DNA of 64,000 nucleotides from Talpa occidentalis (GCF_014898055.3 NW_023604295.1:93697591-93761590); one strand, 5' to 3'. Shown: positions 25,605 through 38,126, counted from the first letter of the stretch. Notes: generated from the letters alone by a model not told the origin. Numbers and translations are program-made.

Positions 25605-26705
25605 ATATCTGAGAACTATTAACAGTGGTAGCAAAGATTTACTGCACACTTTTCCTCTGAGTAGAATTTCCCAAGGACATAAAGAATTTTCAAAATAAAA
25701 ATGGAAATGTTTTAGAAATATAGATTAGCCGTTAACACTTATAAGAGGGTTTATATGAAAATTATACAAATGCTTAATAGGGACTTCTTAACAAAAATAA
25801 AACTCATGAACTATTATAAAAATGTGAGTAATATTGTGGATAAAGCTTAATTTTCACTGTTCTTCAGTTGAAAGAAATGAAAATCTCAATGCCAAATGAA
25901 AATGGCAAAGGAGAATTCTTTTCTGGGAATTACATATTTGCCTATTACCCATTATTGCCACATATTTTAGAGCAAACATGTAAATAAAAAGGAGAAAACT
26001 GTACAAGAAAACACAAGAACCATATCTTCGGAAGTTTTAGAAGCTGTGTTCCCAGCAGGGAGGTAAAGGGAATGGTATCCACATTTTCAAGAACAACATA
26101 CTTAATTCCAAATCATCCATTCCACTGAGGACTTAATGTCCAATAGGGACCAAGACAAACATTTTAAAATAGACATATACGATAAATTTTATTTTCAATA
26201 CAATTTTAGAAGTTTTATTTTAATCTGATGAATTATGTTTAATAGGTATGCATTTTTATTTGTAGAGTTTGTTATTTTAGATTATTCTTTTTATTGTAAC
26301 TGGAAAAGACCAGAATGGTCTATAATAGGAAAAGGAGTATTGCATCAAGCCCTTACAAGTGATTATTTCAAAGTCACTGTGAACACTGTGTAGCTATGCA
26401 AGCAAACCAAAGGGGCCTCAGTGTTTAAGCTGAGTCTGAGGGAAAGTCAAGAAAGGAGGGAAGGGAATCAAACTCCAAATAACAATGTGAAATACAAATG
26501 ACAATAACATCTGAGCAACTCTTGCAGTCCAGCAGCATCTTCTTAGCTTAGGGTGACTGCTGCTCTCTGCCTCAGTTCCCCTTTCCAATGCCAACAACTG
26601 GATATTTTCTCAGGCAGTAAAATAGACAATAGTAGAATTTCTCTTTTTATCTCCCATCTTGAGGCTCACTGTCATTGCCTGACAGCAACAGCTTTAAAAA
26701 CCTAT
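25605..26705. other. Unclassified intergenic sequence
   Basis: Nothing recognised apart from simple AT-rich DNA. Confidence 0.5.
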
Positions 26706-26711
26706 TTCTTT

Positions 26712-26990
26712 GGGGCAGGGAGGGGGGGGTGGTGGCTTAAGGGGAAGTTAAGCACAACACTGTGCAGCTATCCACAGCCTCTGCAGCATGAGTTCAATCC
26801 CCAGCCAGGGAGTTACCCACATGGTGCAGCAGACCTCTCCTGGCTCGCCTGCTGCTCCCCTAAGCAGTGTACTTCAGTCAGTCTGCCTGCTCTGCTTCCC
26901 ACTCTGCCTCTGGTGAATCCTCTTACCCCCCACACCTCTGGCTTGTACCCCTGTTCTTGTATGCATGAATAAATAAATCTTTAAAAAAAA
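26712..26990 (+). mobile_element. tRNA-derived SINE, copy 9 (plus, head damaged)
   Basis: The head has been replaced or expanded by a G run (26716-26729) with GGTGGCTTAAGGGG following. The body, with CACATGGTGCAGCAGACCTC and the tail AATAAATAAATCTTTAAAAA, is typical. The target duplication is not clear. Confidence 0.85.
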
Positions 26991-27949
26991 CACCCTTTTT
27001 TTAACTTACCATCAAGTTTATTTCTAGCAAGAGGATAAATTCAATCTCTGTTATTCTACATTGACTAAGAACATAAGTATGGTGGGATGAACTTAAAGGA
27101 AACCAGACTTGAAAATTGTACAGAGAAAAGAGAAAGGAACGCATATCGCCTACTCCCTTCAACCCTTGAGTGGGATTTGGCATTCCAGCAGTCACCATTA
27201 ACTAATTTTCTTGTCTCTTTATCTTCCCCCACCCCTTCACCAACTCCCAGACTACTCAGCCTTAGGGGAATTTTCTATTAGAAAAAGAGGCTTAGACACT
27301 GACCTAAGATCCTAACTCTATACAGGGGTTGAATTTTTCTGAAAAATCAGTGGAGATTCACACTGAAACTCTTTCAATGGAAGCCTAGTACTGAGTGTGC
27401 AAACCTAAAATGAGGACCTGATATTTCTCTGTGAAGGCCTGAACTTTCAAATGTGTTTTCACACCAGTCCTGAGAAATGCATGTGATCCAAAGGTGCAAA
27501 TTCTCAAGAGAACTCAAGAAGAATGTAAGCAAAAATCTCCCCTCTCCTAATATATTCTAAAATAAGCAACTTTAAATTGCATAACTTTATTTTCTCAGAA
27601 TAGAATATGAAAAATAAATTCATAAATATAGGGAAAAGGAATCATGGTAAAAGCCACAAGTTACTAAAGTTAGACTCATTTATTTATTCTGAGATTGATG
27701 AAACTTGACATCTAGAAAACATGTTTACTGACAATGTAAAAATAAGTTTATTCTTAGAACAATTAATTAAAGAAATGACTGTTCAAGAAAAAAATGATTT
27801 CTAAGGTATACTACAGACTGGTATGTAACTCATTTTTCATACAGCTACTAACATCTGCCTTTTGACTTGAAGTTGTGGTGAAGAAACTAATACTCATGAT
27901 TGAGCAGCTTCTGTGCTTTCTTCCAAACTTCAACTTCTTCATTAGCAAC

Positions 27950-28130
27950 GCATGCTTCTAGTCATTCATCTAATACACATCTACTGTGGTCAGTTGGCGA
28001 CTAGGTATCATGCTAAATATTAAAGACATAAAGGGGAACAAATTAGAAAAGGCATCTGATATCACTAGGAACTCCTCCTGTTTAAATAATTATACATCAC
28101 ATCTTTTAATGAAGTGTATTCCTCAAGCAG
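27950..28130 (+). mobile_element. L2-like relic, copy A of a local duplication
   Basis: 'agtcattcatctaatacacatctactgtgg...aggtatcatgctaaatattaaagac' resembles the L2 3' block. The preceding 'ttagcaacgcatgct' is shared with 29223-29237, so this copy and the one at 29219 appear related by duplication. Confidence 0.6.
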
Positions 28131-28133
28131 ACA

Positions 28134-28405
28134 GCCCTTGCACCTCCATGGTGGCCTAGAGTTTAAGTCTCAGTGCTACCATCATAATGGCCCACCTTGA
28201 TGACCTGAGTTCCACCCCCGGCTAGGGAGATACCCACATGGCGCAGCACACCTCACCTGTCTCCCCCACTGCACCCCTTAGCAGTGTATTTCAGTAGATC
28301 TGCCTGCTATTCTCCCCATTCTGTCTCTGGTGAATCCTCTCACCCCCCACACCTCAGGCCTACACCCCAGTTATTCCATGCATAAATGAACAAATCTTTA
28401 AAAAA
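28134..28405 (+). mobile_element. tRNA-derived SINE, copy 10 (plus, old)
   Basis: Diverged copy starting near CCATGGTGGCCTAGAGTTTAAG, with CACATGGCGCAGCACACCTC in the body and AAATCTTTAAAAAA at the end. It interrupts or abuts the L2-like block at 27950-28130. The 5' boundary is approximate. Confidence 0.83.
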
Positions 28406-29218
28406 TGTTAATGGAATTCTAGATACAAATTTTCAAGATTCTAAATAACTTGTCGGGTCAAGCTTGGTGACTGGACTTTTATAAATTTCCCCAGATGGTT
28501 CTAAAATATGATCAAGGTTAAGAAAGACATTGATGGAGTTAAGTTATCTTTAAAAAAAAAAAAAAAAAAGATAGCCCAAAAGAAGAGGACAAAAAAAAAC
28601 CCAAATAACTTTACACTTATGTTATCCTGTTTCACTTGATATGAAAGACTTAGATAAACTTTTGAAAAAAACATGAAGTTCTAACACCGATGCTGAGGAT
28701 TAACTGAAAATACACTAGCTATTTGTAGAATGTAATTCAGGTACTTAAAATGTATAGAAATAACTTAAGATAAATTCTTGTTTCATTAACCAAATTTAAA
28801 AAGATTTCTATTAGAAATCCAAGGTAGTAGCTGCAGTCACTTTTTCCCCTCTTAAAAATCTCATTATCTTCCCTTGAATCTAAGGGATAGACATTCACTT
28901 TGAAATGATGCTCTGTAAGAAATGCCCTTCCTCATATAGCACAGAAGTGTTGAAGTGTCCAGGGGCCCTTTATACTCTGAACATTTAGGCTTCTGTGCTA
29001 TACTAAGATTAAACTCCAAACCAGCTAGCTGATCTGTTTTGATTTCTCAGCTTCACTGAGGCATAGGTATAATGAATAATTTTAGGGATAATAAATAACT
29101 ATAAGGTCCCCAATAAGATGGTAGGGCATATCCTGCCCCTGAAATCTTCACTTTATAACATCAAGACCCCACCCAATCTCCCAGTTCCTAGTGCCAGTAC
29201 TGCTCTTCGCTCCAATTC

Positions 29219-29530
29219 TACATTAGCAACGCATGCTCCAGTTATTCATCCAATAGACGTCTACTGTGCCTCTACTAGGGGCTAGGCATCATGCTAGATA
29301 TCAGAGACTGAATAAAGAACTTTAGAAAAGACATCTGATGTCACTGGGAGCAAAAAGAAGTGAGAACAGATAATGGTTAAGTAATAAACAAGGTAATTTC
29401 AAAAAAAAAAAATAACTGCTTTAAAGGAGATAAAATGGGGTAATGATGAAAGAGTGCTTTGAACATGGGTGTGGGGTTTATTTAAGTAAAGTGGTTGGCA
29501 AGGGACTCTCAGAGTAAGTGACTTTTGGGT
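29219..29530 (+). mobile_element. L2-like relic, copy B of a local duplication
   Basis: 'tacattagcaacgcatgctccagttattcatccaatagacgtctactgtg' onward parallels 27940-28075. It then extends into L2-like sequence ('gcaagggactctcagagtaagtgacttttgggtcagaagga'). Confidence 0.6.
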
Positions 29531-29534
29531 CAGA

Positions 29535-30890
29535 AGGAATGCAAGTCACACAAGCAGTCCTTACAGAGACCCTGCTCCCAATGAAATGGGCAGGAAGGGC
29601 GAGGTAGGCAGTTATAGACCCTAGCCAAGCCCTCAGTCCTTTTCTGCACCCCCTGCCTCCCAGATATCAGATCATAAGCATTAACTTTCTGACTTGTCCT
29701 ACTAGGACACACCTGTTCTACACCCAAACTCTTTCCATGTGAGTATAAGCCTGAAGGATTCCCAGCACTCTCTGAAGAACTACCAACCCAGGTCCATCCT
29801 CTGCTAAATAGCAACATTCCAAAACCACATTAGATTTGTCCTACAAATCTGCATAGAAATTGCCTTTGGGTGTCTTCCCAGGAAGAGGTAGGACCTATGC
29901 TCAAATTACACTTACAGGAAGAAATTGGGGGAATAACGGGGAGAAACTGAGTCTTGTCATATTTGGCTTGCCTCCCTCCTAAAACTTGGTGACATTCAAT
30001 GCTCTTGAAACATTTATAATAAGTACATTTTTTTTTTTACATAAGCAGGCTTGAATTACTCTCTGTTACTTGCAGTCAAAGAATATTAACTATAAAGCTC
30101 GCCCCACTTTCCCTCTACCACTCAAGTGTTTCCATTCTGTGTTCTGAGATATGCACCCAGTGATTTAATATAATGATGAGTTGACCACACTTGGGCAACT
30201 TTCCCATGCATTTTCTGCCTGATGGTAGAGAAGGTTCACTAGACAGCCTGTCATTTCTTAAATGCTAGTGACTTGTACTGCTTTCCAAATATAATACTAG
30301 AAGTATCTAGCCTTCAAATTGCCCAACTGCTATTTATATCATATCTTTCATCTGATGGTTGTGTTCTCTGAAAATGGTATGTTCATTTCCCAGTTCTGTC
30401 ATGTTTGCATGTTTTTCTTAATGTTCACTTTGACATCATAGTTTTTTTATTTCCTATAAATATTTTAAAATGCCTTCTTATAATATTTTTCTTGATATCA
30501 TTGAAGTTTGTAAATGGATCCTATTGAAGCAAAAGACCCATGATCTATTCTTTGATCAGTAGTATGTGTGAAAGAAATGTCATGTTTTCCTTCTGACTGT
30601 TAATTTAGTTCAAAATATTCCATAAGTATAGTAGACTACATCAAATTAACCTCATGTACAAATATGTAATGAAAGAAAAATCAGGAATAAAGGCTGAAAC
30701 TTTGCATGAAACAAGGCACTGGAAATTATTTCACACACACACACACACAAAAAAAAACCTTAGGATCTATTCCTGGTAAGAATAAGATTCCCAAAGAAAA
30801 TAAATTATGTTTTTATAGTTGCCATCATCATTCTTACATACAAGGAACAACTTCAACAAGAGAAAAAAAATGCTAGAAGTAAATTATTGT
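29535..30890. other. Unclassified intergenic sequence
   Basis: A less AT-rich block at 29535-29990 has no recognisable coding sequence. The rest is AT-rich and includes the CA microsatellite. Confidence 0.5.
30733..30749. repeat. (CA)n short microsatellite followed by an A run
   Basis: A CACACACACACACACA run, then nine or more A. Confidence 0.9.
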
Positions 30891-30909
30891 TTAAAAGATT
30901 CAGACTTTT

Positions 30910-31178
30910 GGGGCTTCCCTGGTGGTGCAGGCGGTTGAGCGCAGCGCTGTGAAGCTGTCTGCAGCCTCTGCAGTGCCAATTCGATCCCTGCCGGCCACGG
31001 AGCAAACCACATGGCGCAGCAGACCTCTCCTGTCTCTCCTGCTGCTCCCCTCAGTAGTATATTTCAGTCAGTCTGCCTGTTCTGTTCCCCCCTCTGTCTC
31101 TGGTGAATCCTCTCACCCTCCCACACATCTGGCCTGTACCCCGGTTCTTTGTATAAATAAATAAATCTTCAAAAGAAA
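30910..31178 (+). mobile_element. tRNA-derived SINE, copy 11 (plus)
   Basis: The copy starts GGGGCTTCCCTGGTGGTGCA and ends AATAAATAAATCTTCAAAAG. ATTCAGACTTTT at 30898-30909 recurs exactly at 31179-31190. Confidence 0.94.
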
Positions 31179-31950
31179 ATTCAGACTTTTAAGTCACTTT
31201 GTGTTTTCATATAAACAAATGATCTGTAGTTATTATTTCTAGATAATTTTAGTAAGCCATCTACATTTGATTTAATTAAAATAAAATTTTAAAAATTAAC
31301 AAAACCACATTTAGACAAGTGAAATCTAATGGAAACCTTGATTTTCAATATATAAAAAAAGACATAAGCTATGTGAGATGTTCAAATTTGGTATTCATGG
31401 TCCATAATGAATGTATAATGAACTAATCTGGTAAATTTAATTTTCTCTCTAACAAACCATTTCATATATCTAAATGGGACCGCTTCTTTCTAAAGCATCA
31501 GAACAACTCCTTAGTTATTTACATAATTCTCTTTGAAATGCTCCCTGAACACTGGTCTAAGATCTGGTAGCCATTTTGGTACAGTGTATATCCACCCTCT
31601 CGACCATTGGATCAGGAAAAGATACTTGAGAAAGAACAAAAATAAACTATGAAGTATGTCAAAAAGGTACAATATACACCTACTTTTTTTCTTCACAAAC
31701 CATTTCAAAATCTTAAAATCACTCCACAACAACATTCCAAAAGTGTGCTGTAGTTAAGGATTTATGTCCCAATTTTTTTTTTTTTATTTCTTAGAGCACA
31801 TATTATAATGCTTTATAGAAATAATAGGTATTTGCTGACTTGAGCCTAGATATAACATTTTATTATATAGTAATAATCATCCTGTCTTAACTGCTTACTT
31901 CTTAATGCTTCTAATTCTCTATCATAATAGCAAAACAATTAAGGACAGAG

Positions 31951-32137
31951 AGGTGACCCACATGGCGCAGCAGACCTCTCCTTACTCGCCCGCTGCTCCC
32001 CTCAGCAGTGTACTTCGGTCAATCTGCCTTTTCTGCTCCCCACTCTGTCTCTGGTGAATCCTCTCACTCCCCACACCTCTGGCCTGTACTCCAGTTCTTG
32101 TATGCATAAATAAATAAATCTTTTTTTAAAAAAGAGA
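31951..32137 (+). mobile_element. tRNA-derived SINE, copy 12 (plus, 5'-truncated)
   Basis: This copy lacks the tRNA-like head. It begins at GAGGTGACCCACATGGCGCA and runs to AATAAATAAATCTTTTTTTA. Without box A and box B it cannot be transcribed by Pol III. Confidence 0.88.
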
Positions 32138-32542
32138 CAAAATTTCTGATTTGTGTCTTCTTGTTATTTACATGCTAGAAAATTAAAGTTACTACATGTT
32201 TGGAGATTATTTTAAAATACAAAACAGTAAATCACAGCATTTTAAATTTCCAGAATATACTCGCATTGATTCAGTGTCCTTAATTGTTTTACTTGGGCAA
32301 TATTCAAGTCAGTAGGGATATGGTCTAGGTACCCTTCTAAATGTGCCTTTTGCACTGGGCCTATCGTGAGTGGGTCTATATTCAGTCCCCCAGTCCTATG
32401 AGTCTCCTTAACATAAGTCCTTTTGTTTCCCACAGATGAATGTGCAGATCTGGTGCAGGTCCCAGGGGTTGGCGTGCCTGGTGTGGGACAGTGGCCCTTT
32501 CCTTCCCAGGTAGAAGATCCATGTTTATGGCACCCCTGTCTA

Positions 32543-32951
32543 CTGTGGGTCACTGTGCCAGGGGTAATGATCCTGGGAAGATCATGTTCCATCTTCCCTA
32601 CCGTTTTCTGCTCTTTCTTTATTTTTTAATTAAAAAGTTTTATTAATTTATGCATAGTTATAGGGTATATACCAGAGGTGCAGGGGGTGAAACGATTCAC
32701 TGGAGACAGAGTAGGGAGCAGAATAGGTGGATCTACTGAAATGCACTGCTGAGGAGAAGAGCAGGCGAGACGGAGAGGTCTGCTGTGCCATATGTGGGTT
32801 AGCTCCCTGGCTGGAGATCAAACTCAAGTCTTGGAGATGATAGCACTGAAACATAACCCCTAGGCCACCAGGGAGGCCCCTTCTTTGCTGTGGGTCACTG
32901 TGCTGGGGGTAATGATCCTGGGAAGGTCATGTTCCACCTTCCCTATCTTTT
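32543..32951. repeat. Tandem duplication of about 65 bp split by SINE copy 13
   Basis: 32543-32607 and 32888-32951 share CTGTGGGTCACTGTGC, GGGGTAATGATCCTGGGAAG and CATGTTCCA-CTTCCCTA with few mismatches. The SINE at 32621-32880 sits between the two units. Confidence 0.88.
32621..32880 (-). mobile_element. tRNA-derived SINE, copy 13 (minus, old)
   Basis: Diverged copy with a weak 6-bp flanking repeat (TTCTTT at 32615-32620 and 32881-32886). It sits at the junction of a small tandem duplication of unrelated DNA (32543-32607 and 32888-32951). Confidence 0.87.
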
Positions 32952-33012
32952 TCAATGGAGTCTTTTACTTTTCATGATGGATCTGCTGTTCCCCTCGTCT
33001 TTAGTTCTGTTT

Positions 33013-33029
33013 TAAAGGGAATTGCTCCA
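33013..33029. repeat. L1 target-site duplication, 5' copy
   Basis: TAAAGGGAATTGCTCCA is repeated exactly at 38577-38593. It ends at the first base of the L1 remnant. The leading T could be chance, leaving a 16-bp duplication. The bottom-strand cleavage site would read CTTT/AA, close to the L1 endonuclease preference TTTT/AA. Confidence 0.93.
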
Positions 33030-33127
33030 CACCGCCGGGGCAGACCAGGCGCACAGGGGAGTGTGTCCCCACATCGGCATTTTAGAACAGGGACCTTTCT
33101 CCATTAAAGGCTGCTTGAAACTGACAG

Positions 33128-34240
33128 ATGACTCCTGGAAGAACCAGAGGGGAACAGAGAAGCCCACCCAAGATGCCGGCCAGTCCTAACAACACAGTGT
33201 CCCAACGCATACGGCAAATTAGAAAACAGACAGTAGGGAGGAGAAGAACCACACGCAACCTAGCAACTCTCCAGAGAAAAAGCACACCACAAAAAGAAAG
33301 CCAGCCCCCAGATTGCAAAGACAATAACTTGGAAGAATTTCTGAGCCTTCCAGAAAGAGAATTTAAAATTGCCGTGATTAAAAAACTGACAGAAGTCATA
33401 AAGGAAAACAATGATAAGGGAAAAATAATCAACGATCAGAAGAATGCAATTGAGTCCCTAGAGAGGGAAAACAATGGTCAGAAGAAAGAAATTGAGTCCC
33501 TAAAGAGGGAAGTAAAAGAAATGCAGGAGATCAAAGAATTAATGGAAGAACTAAAGAATTCTGGGAAAAGCAATGAAAGCAGAATAGATGAAATGGAAGA
33601 ACGAATAAGTAATCTTGAAGACACAGAAATAAAAAGAACCAAAACAGAAAAGGAAAGAGAAGTACGAAGGAAAAAGAACGAAGAAAGACTTCGGGAACTA
33701 TCTGACTCCATGAGGAAAGGAAATATAAGAGTTATAGGAATACCAGAAGGAGAGGAGAGAGATGTAGGAACAGAGAAAATATTCAAAGAGATAATTGAAG
33801 AGAACTTCCCAAATGTGAAGAAGGAACTGAAAATTGATATACAAGAAGCAAGAAGAACACCAAACTTCCACGACGAAAGGAAAAATACAGCAAGACACAT
33901 AATAGTAAAGCTCCCAAGAATCCAGGACAAGGAAAAAATAATGAAGCTGGCAAGAGGGAAGAAACAGATAACATTCAAAGGAAAACCAATCAGGCTGACA
34001 TCAGACTTCTCCGAAGAAACACTACGGGCAAGGAGAGAGTGGAGGGACATAGTCAACAGACTCCAAGAAAACAGATGCCAACCAAGAATACTCTATCCCG
34101 CAAAGCTCTCCTTCCTCTTTGAAGAAAGAATATGGACCTTCCCAGACAAACAGAAACTCCGGAATTTCATTGCAACTAAACCCCCACTCCAAAAAATACT
34201 ACAAGGAGTCCTAAAGCCAGAACCTCAGAGGGACGAATAA
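33128..34240 (+). CDS. ORF1: L1 ORF1 protein (RNA-binding chaperone, 370 aa)
   Basis: ORF1p trimerises, coats L1 RNA in cis and acts as a nucleic-acid chaperone in the cytoplasmic L1 particle. The order of regions fits the family. Residues 1-75 form a basic N-terminus, and residues about 80-195 a charged heptad-rich coiled coil. An RRM-like domain follows at about 198-290 (GNIRVIGIPEGEE, then ARHIIVKLPR), and then a C-terminal domain with RREWRDIVNRLQ and the ILYPAKLSF motif near 321-329. The frame is open from ATG to TAA. At 370 aa it is longer than human ORF1p (338 aa). Part of the difference may be a 42-bp in-frame repeat in the coiled coil (33437-33520). A second in-frame Met at residue 16 is an alternative start. 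ORF2 follows after 61 bp. Confidence 0.95.
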   Translation: MTPGRTRGEQRSPPKMPASPNNTVSQRIRQIRKQTVGRRRTTRNLATLQRKSTPQKESQPPDCKDNNLEEFLSLPEREFKIAVIKKLTEVIKENNDKGKIINDQKNAIESLERENNGQKKEIESLKREVKEMQEIKELMEELKNSGKSNESRIDEMEERISNLEDTEIKRTKTEKEREVRRKKNEERLRELSDSMRKGNIRVIGIPEGEERDVGTEKIFKEIIEENFPNVKKELKIDIQEARRTPNFHDERKNTARHIIVKLPRIQDKEKIMKLARGKKQITFKGKPIRLTSDFSEETLRARREWRDIVNRLQENRCQPRILYPAKLSFLFEERIWTFPDKQKLRNFIATKPPLQKILQGVLKPEPQRDE

Positions 34241-34301
34241 CAATGAAAGAAGGCCAAAAAAAAAAGAATAAATAAATAAAATCAAAGGAAAGACAAACAC
34301 A

Positions 34302-37300
34302 ATGGCAAATACAGATGTTAACATATCAATATTAACTCTAAATGTAAATGGACTAAACTCTTCAATAAAAAGACACAGAGTGGCAGCCTGGATTAAGAAA
34401 CAAAACCCAACCTTTTGCTGTCTCCAGGAAACACATTTAGCTACAAAAGATAAAAATAGGCTCAAAGTTAAAGGATGGAAAACAATCCTACAAGCAAATG
34501 GACCAAAAAAGAAAGCAGGAACAGCTATACTTATATCAGATAAAACAGATTTCAAACTCAAAAAGATAAAAAGAGACCCCAATGGTCACTACATTATGAT
34601 CAAGGGGACATTACTTCAAGAAGAAATAACACTCATTAACATATACTCACCAAACGAAGGAGCACCAAAATATATCAGACAACTGTTGTCCTCTCTGAAA
34701 ACAGACATCAGAGAAAACACATATGTAGTGGGAGACTTCAACACACCACTATCAACAATGGATAGATCAACAAGACAAAAAATAAGTAAAGAAACCAAAG
34801 CTCTAAATAAGGACCTAGAGCAATTAGGCTTAACAGACATCTATAGAACACTAAACCCCAAAAAAACGGAGTACACATTTTTCTCAAGCGCACACGGATC
34901 ATTCTCCAGGATCGATCACATACTGGGGCACAAGACAAACATCAACAGATACACCAAGATTGAAATCATATCAACCATCTTTTCTGACCATGAAGGCATC
35001 AAACTAGAAATAAACCATAAAAAGAAGGCAAGGAACTTTCCTACCTCATGGAGATTAAAAACCACACTACTGGAAGACCATTGGACTAATGAGGAGATCA
35101 AAGAAGAAATTAAAAAATTTTTTGAATTGAACGACAAGGAGGACACTAATATCCTAAATGTATGGGATGCAGCAAAAGCAGTAATAAGAGGAAAATATAT
35201 AGCAATAGAAGCTCACATCAAGAAACAAGAAAGAACGCAAAGAAACAACCTCATCTCGAAGCTCAAAGATCTAGAAAAAGAACAACAAAAAAACCCCAAA
35301 ACCAGTAGAAGAAAAGAAATAATAAAAACCAAAGCAGAAATAAATGAAATTGAAACTAAAAAAACAATCCAAAAGATCAATGAAACCAAGAGCTGGTTTT
35401 TTGAAAAAATCAATAAAATAGACAAACCCCTAGCCAGGCTCACAAAGGAAAAAAGGGAGAAAGCACAAATAAACAGGATCATCAATGAAAGAGGAGAAAT
35501 CACAACGGACACAGCAGAAATCAAAAGAATAATCAGTAACTACTATGAACAGTTATATGGAAACAAGTTCAACAATCTAGAGGAGATGGACAAATTCCTA
35601 CAACTCTACAATCACCCAAAGCTAGATAAAGAAGAAATAGAACACCTAAACAGACCAATTACAATTAGCGAAATTGAAATGGTAATAAAAAACCTCCCCA
35701 AAAACAAAAGCCCAGGACCTGATGGATTTACAAATGAATTCTACCAAACATTCAGAGATGAATTAGTGCCTATCCTTCACAAACTCTTCCAAAAAATTGA
35801 GAAGGAAGGGACAATAACAAACACGTTTTATGAAGCCAACATTACACTAATACCAAAACCGAACAAGGACAACACAAAAAAGGAAAACTATAGGCCAATC
35901 TCCCTAATGAACACTGATGCAAAAATCCTCAATAAAATTTTAGCTATCAGAATCCAACAATGTATCCATAAGATAATTCACCACGACCAAGTTGGATTCA
36001 TTCCAGGGGCACAAGGATGGTTTAACATCCGAAAATCAATCAACGTTATCCAACACATCAACAAAAAGAAATATAAAAACCATATGATAATATCAATAGA
36101 TGCTGAGAAAGCTTTCGACAAAGTGCAACACCCATTCATGATAAAAGCCCTTGAAATTCTGGGGATACAAGGAACATACCTCAACATCATAAAGGCCATC
36201 TATGACAAGCCAACAGCCAGTATCATTCTCAATGGTGAAAAGCTGAAAGCAATTCCATTAAGATCTGGAACAAGACAAGGATGTCCACTCTCACCATTGC
36301 TTTTCAATATAATACTGGAAGTCCTAGCCAGGGCAATAAGACAAGAGAAAGACATCCAAGGAATCCAAATAGGAAAAGAAGAAGTCAAACTATCACTATT
36401 TGCAGACGATATGATATTATACATAGAGAACCCCAAAAGCTCCACAGAAAAGCTAATTCAACTCATCAATCAGTTCAGTAAAGTGGCAGGATACAAAATC
36501 AACACGCAAAAGTCAGTAGCCTTCCTATACACAAACAATAAATCTGAAGAAGAAGAAATCAAAAAGACCATCCCTTTTGTTATTGAAACAAAAAAAATCA
36601 AATATTTGGGAATAAATCTAACAAAAGAGGTAAAGGACCTATACAAAGAAAACTATAAAACACTGTTAAAAGAAATAGAAGACACAAAGAAATGGAGAGA
36701 CATCCCCTGCTCATGGATTGGAAGAATAAACATTATTAAAATGGCCATCCTACCAAAAGCAATATACAGATTCAATGCTATTCCAATCAAAATTTCAATG
36801 TCATTCTTCAAAGAAATAGAACAATTATTGATGAAATTCATATGGAATCACCAAAAACCCCGAATAGCCAAAGCTCTCCTGAAAAAAAAAGAAGGGAATG
36901 GAGGCATCAGACTCCCAGACTTCAAACTATACTACAAAGCCATAATCATCAAAACTGCATGGTATTGGAACAAGAACAGACATACAGACCAATGGAATCG
37001 AATAGAAAATCCAGAAATAAACCCACAGATTTATGGTCAACTAATCTTTGACAAAGGAGCAAAGAATATGCATTGGAGCAAAGAAAGTTTGTTCAATAAA
37101 TGGTGCTGGGAAAACTGGGTCGCTACATGCAAAAGAATGAAGCTTGACCACCACCTCACACCATACACAAAAATTAACTCAAAATGGATTAAAGAACTAG
37201 AGATAAGACCTGAAACCATAAAATATATAGAAGGAAATATAGGCGAAACACTACGTGATTTGCACATCAAAGACATCTTTACAGACACATCACCCAAAGC

Positions 37301-38126
37301 AGTGATAGTGAAGGCAAAGATAAACAGCTGGGACTACATCAAATTAAAGAGCTTTTGCACAGCAAAAGAGACAATAACAAAAACAAAGAGAAACCCCACC
37401 AACTGGGAGAACATTTTTGCACCCAACACTAATGATAAAGGACTGATCACAAAAATCTGCAAAGAGCTGATGAGACTCAACAACAACAAAGAAAATAATC
37501 CAGTCAAAAAATGGGCAGAAGAGCTTAAAAGAAACTTCTCTGAAGAGGAAATGCAAATGGCCAACAGGCATATGAAAAAATGTTCAACATCACTTGTCAT
37601 CAGGGAAATGCAAATCAAAACTACCATGAGATACCATCTTACACCAGTGAGAATGGCACATATTAAAAAAACTAGCAACAACAAATGTTGGCGAGGGTGT
37701 GGAGAAAAAGGAACTCTTCTGCACTGTTGGTGGGAGTGCAAACTGGTCCAACCACTGTGGAGAGCTGTGTGGAGATTTCTGGACCTACTAAACATAGAGC
37801 TTCCATATGATCCAGCAATTCCACTCCTAGGTATTTACCCAAAGGACACAGAAACATCAATTCCAAAGAGCACCTGCACCCCTATGTTTATAGCAGCACT
37901 GTTTACAATAGCTAAGCTTTGGAAACAACCCAAATGCCCAAAAATAGATGACTGGATCAAGAAGATGTGGTCCATATACACCATGGAATATTACTCAGCA
38001 TTCAAAAAAGATAAACACATGCAATTTGCAGCAACATGGATGGCGCTGGAAGGGATCATGCTCAGCGAAATAAGCCAAAAAGAAAAAGAAAAATACCGGA
38101 TGGTCTCACTCATAGCAGGAATCTAG
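34302..38126 (+). CDS. ORF2: L1 ORF2 protein (endonuclease / reverse transcriptase, 1274 aa)
   Basis: ORF2p nicks genomic DNA and reverse-transcribes L1 RNA at the nick. The apurinic-type endonuclease domain (residues 1-240) has N14, E43, Y115, D145, N147, T192, D205, S228 and H230, the same positions as in human ORF2p. The PIP-like segment ISNYYEQLY lies near 411-419. The reverse-transcriptase domain has SIDAEKAFD (D600), [12 protein letters not shown] at 658-669 and FADD at 700-703. The C-terminal Cys-rich region [18 protein letters not shown] begins at C1129. Length is 1274 aa against 1275 in human. No stop or frameshift interrupts it. Coding capacity looks complete, but activity cannot be read from sequence, and the missing promoter makes this copy unlikely to be expressed on its own. 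Confidence 0.97.
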   Translation: MANTDVNISILTLNVNGLNSSIKRHRVAAWIKKQNPTFCCLQETHLATKDKNRLKVKGWKTILQANGPKKKAGTAILISDKTDFKLKKIKRDPNGHYIMIKGTLLQEEITLINIYSPNEGAPKYIRQLLSSLKTDIRENTYVVGDFNTPLSTMDRSTRQKISKETKALNKDLEQLGLTDIYRTLNPKKTEYTFFSSAHGSFSRIDHILGHKTNINRYTKIEIISTIFSDHEGIKLEINHKKKARNFPTSWRLKTTLLEDHWTNEEIKEEIKKFFELNDKEDTNILNVWDAAKAVIRGKYIAIEAHIKKQERTQRNNLISKLKDLEKEQQKNPKTSRRKEIIKTKAEINEIETKKTIQKINETKSWFFEKINKIDKPLARLTKEKREKAQINRIINERGEITTDTAEIKRIISNYYEQLYGNKFNNLEEMDKFLQLYNHPKLDKEEIEHLNRPITISEIEMVIKNLPKNKSPGPDGFTNEFYQTFRDELVPILHKLFQKIEKEGTITNTFYEANITLIPKPNKDNTKKENYRPISLMNTDAKILNKILAIRIQQCIHKIIHHDQVGFIPGAQGWFNIRKSINVIQHINKKKYKNHMIISIDAEKAFDKVQHPFMIKALEILGIQGTYLNIIKAIYDKPTASIILNGEKLKAIPLRSGTRQGCPLSPLLFNIILEVLARAIRQEKDIQGIQIGKEEVKLSLFADDMILYIENPKSSTEKLIQLINQFSKVAGYKINTQKSVAFLYTNNKSEEEEIKKTIPFVIETKKIKYLGINLTKEVKDLYKENYKTLLKEIEDTKKWRDIPCSWIGRINIIKMAILPKAIYRFNAIPIKISMSFFKEIEQLLMKFIWNHQKPRIAKALLKKKEGNGGIRLPDFKLYYKAIIIKTAWYWNKNRHTDQWNRIENPEINPQIYGQLIFDKGAKNMHWSKESLFNKWCWENWVATCKRMKLDHHLTPYTKINSKWIKELEIRPETIKYIEGNIGETLRDLHIKDIFTDTSPKAVIVKAKINSWDYIKLKSFCTAKETITKTKRNPTNWENIFAPNTNDKGLITKICKELMRLNNNKENNPVKKWAEELKRNFSEEEMQMANRHMKKCSTSLVIREMQIKTTMRYHLTPVRMAHIKKTSNNKCWRGCGEKGTLLHCWWECKLVQPLWRAVWRFLDLLNIELPYDPAIPLLGIYPKDTETSIPKSTCTPMFIAALFTIAKLWKQPKCPKIDDWIKKMWSIYTMEYYSAFKKDKHMQFAATWMALEGIMLSEISQKEKEKYRMVSLIAGI

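Noticed and set aside
33478..34056. 192-residue minus-strand open frame opposite ORF1
   Set aside because: It is the antisense shadow of the intact L1 ORF1 and has no independent domain or start context. The same holds for the other minus-strand frames across 33082-37866.
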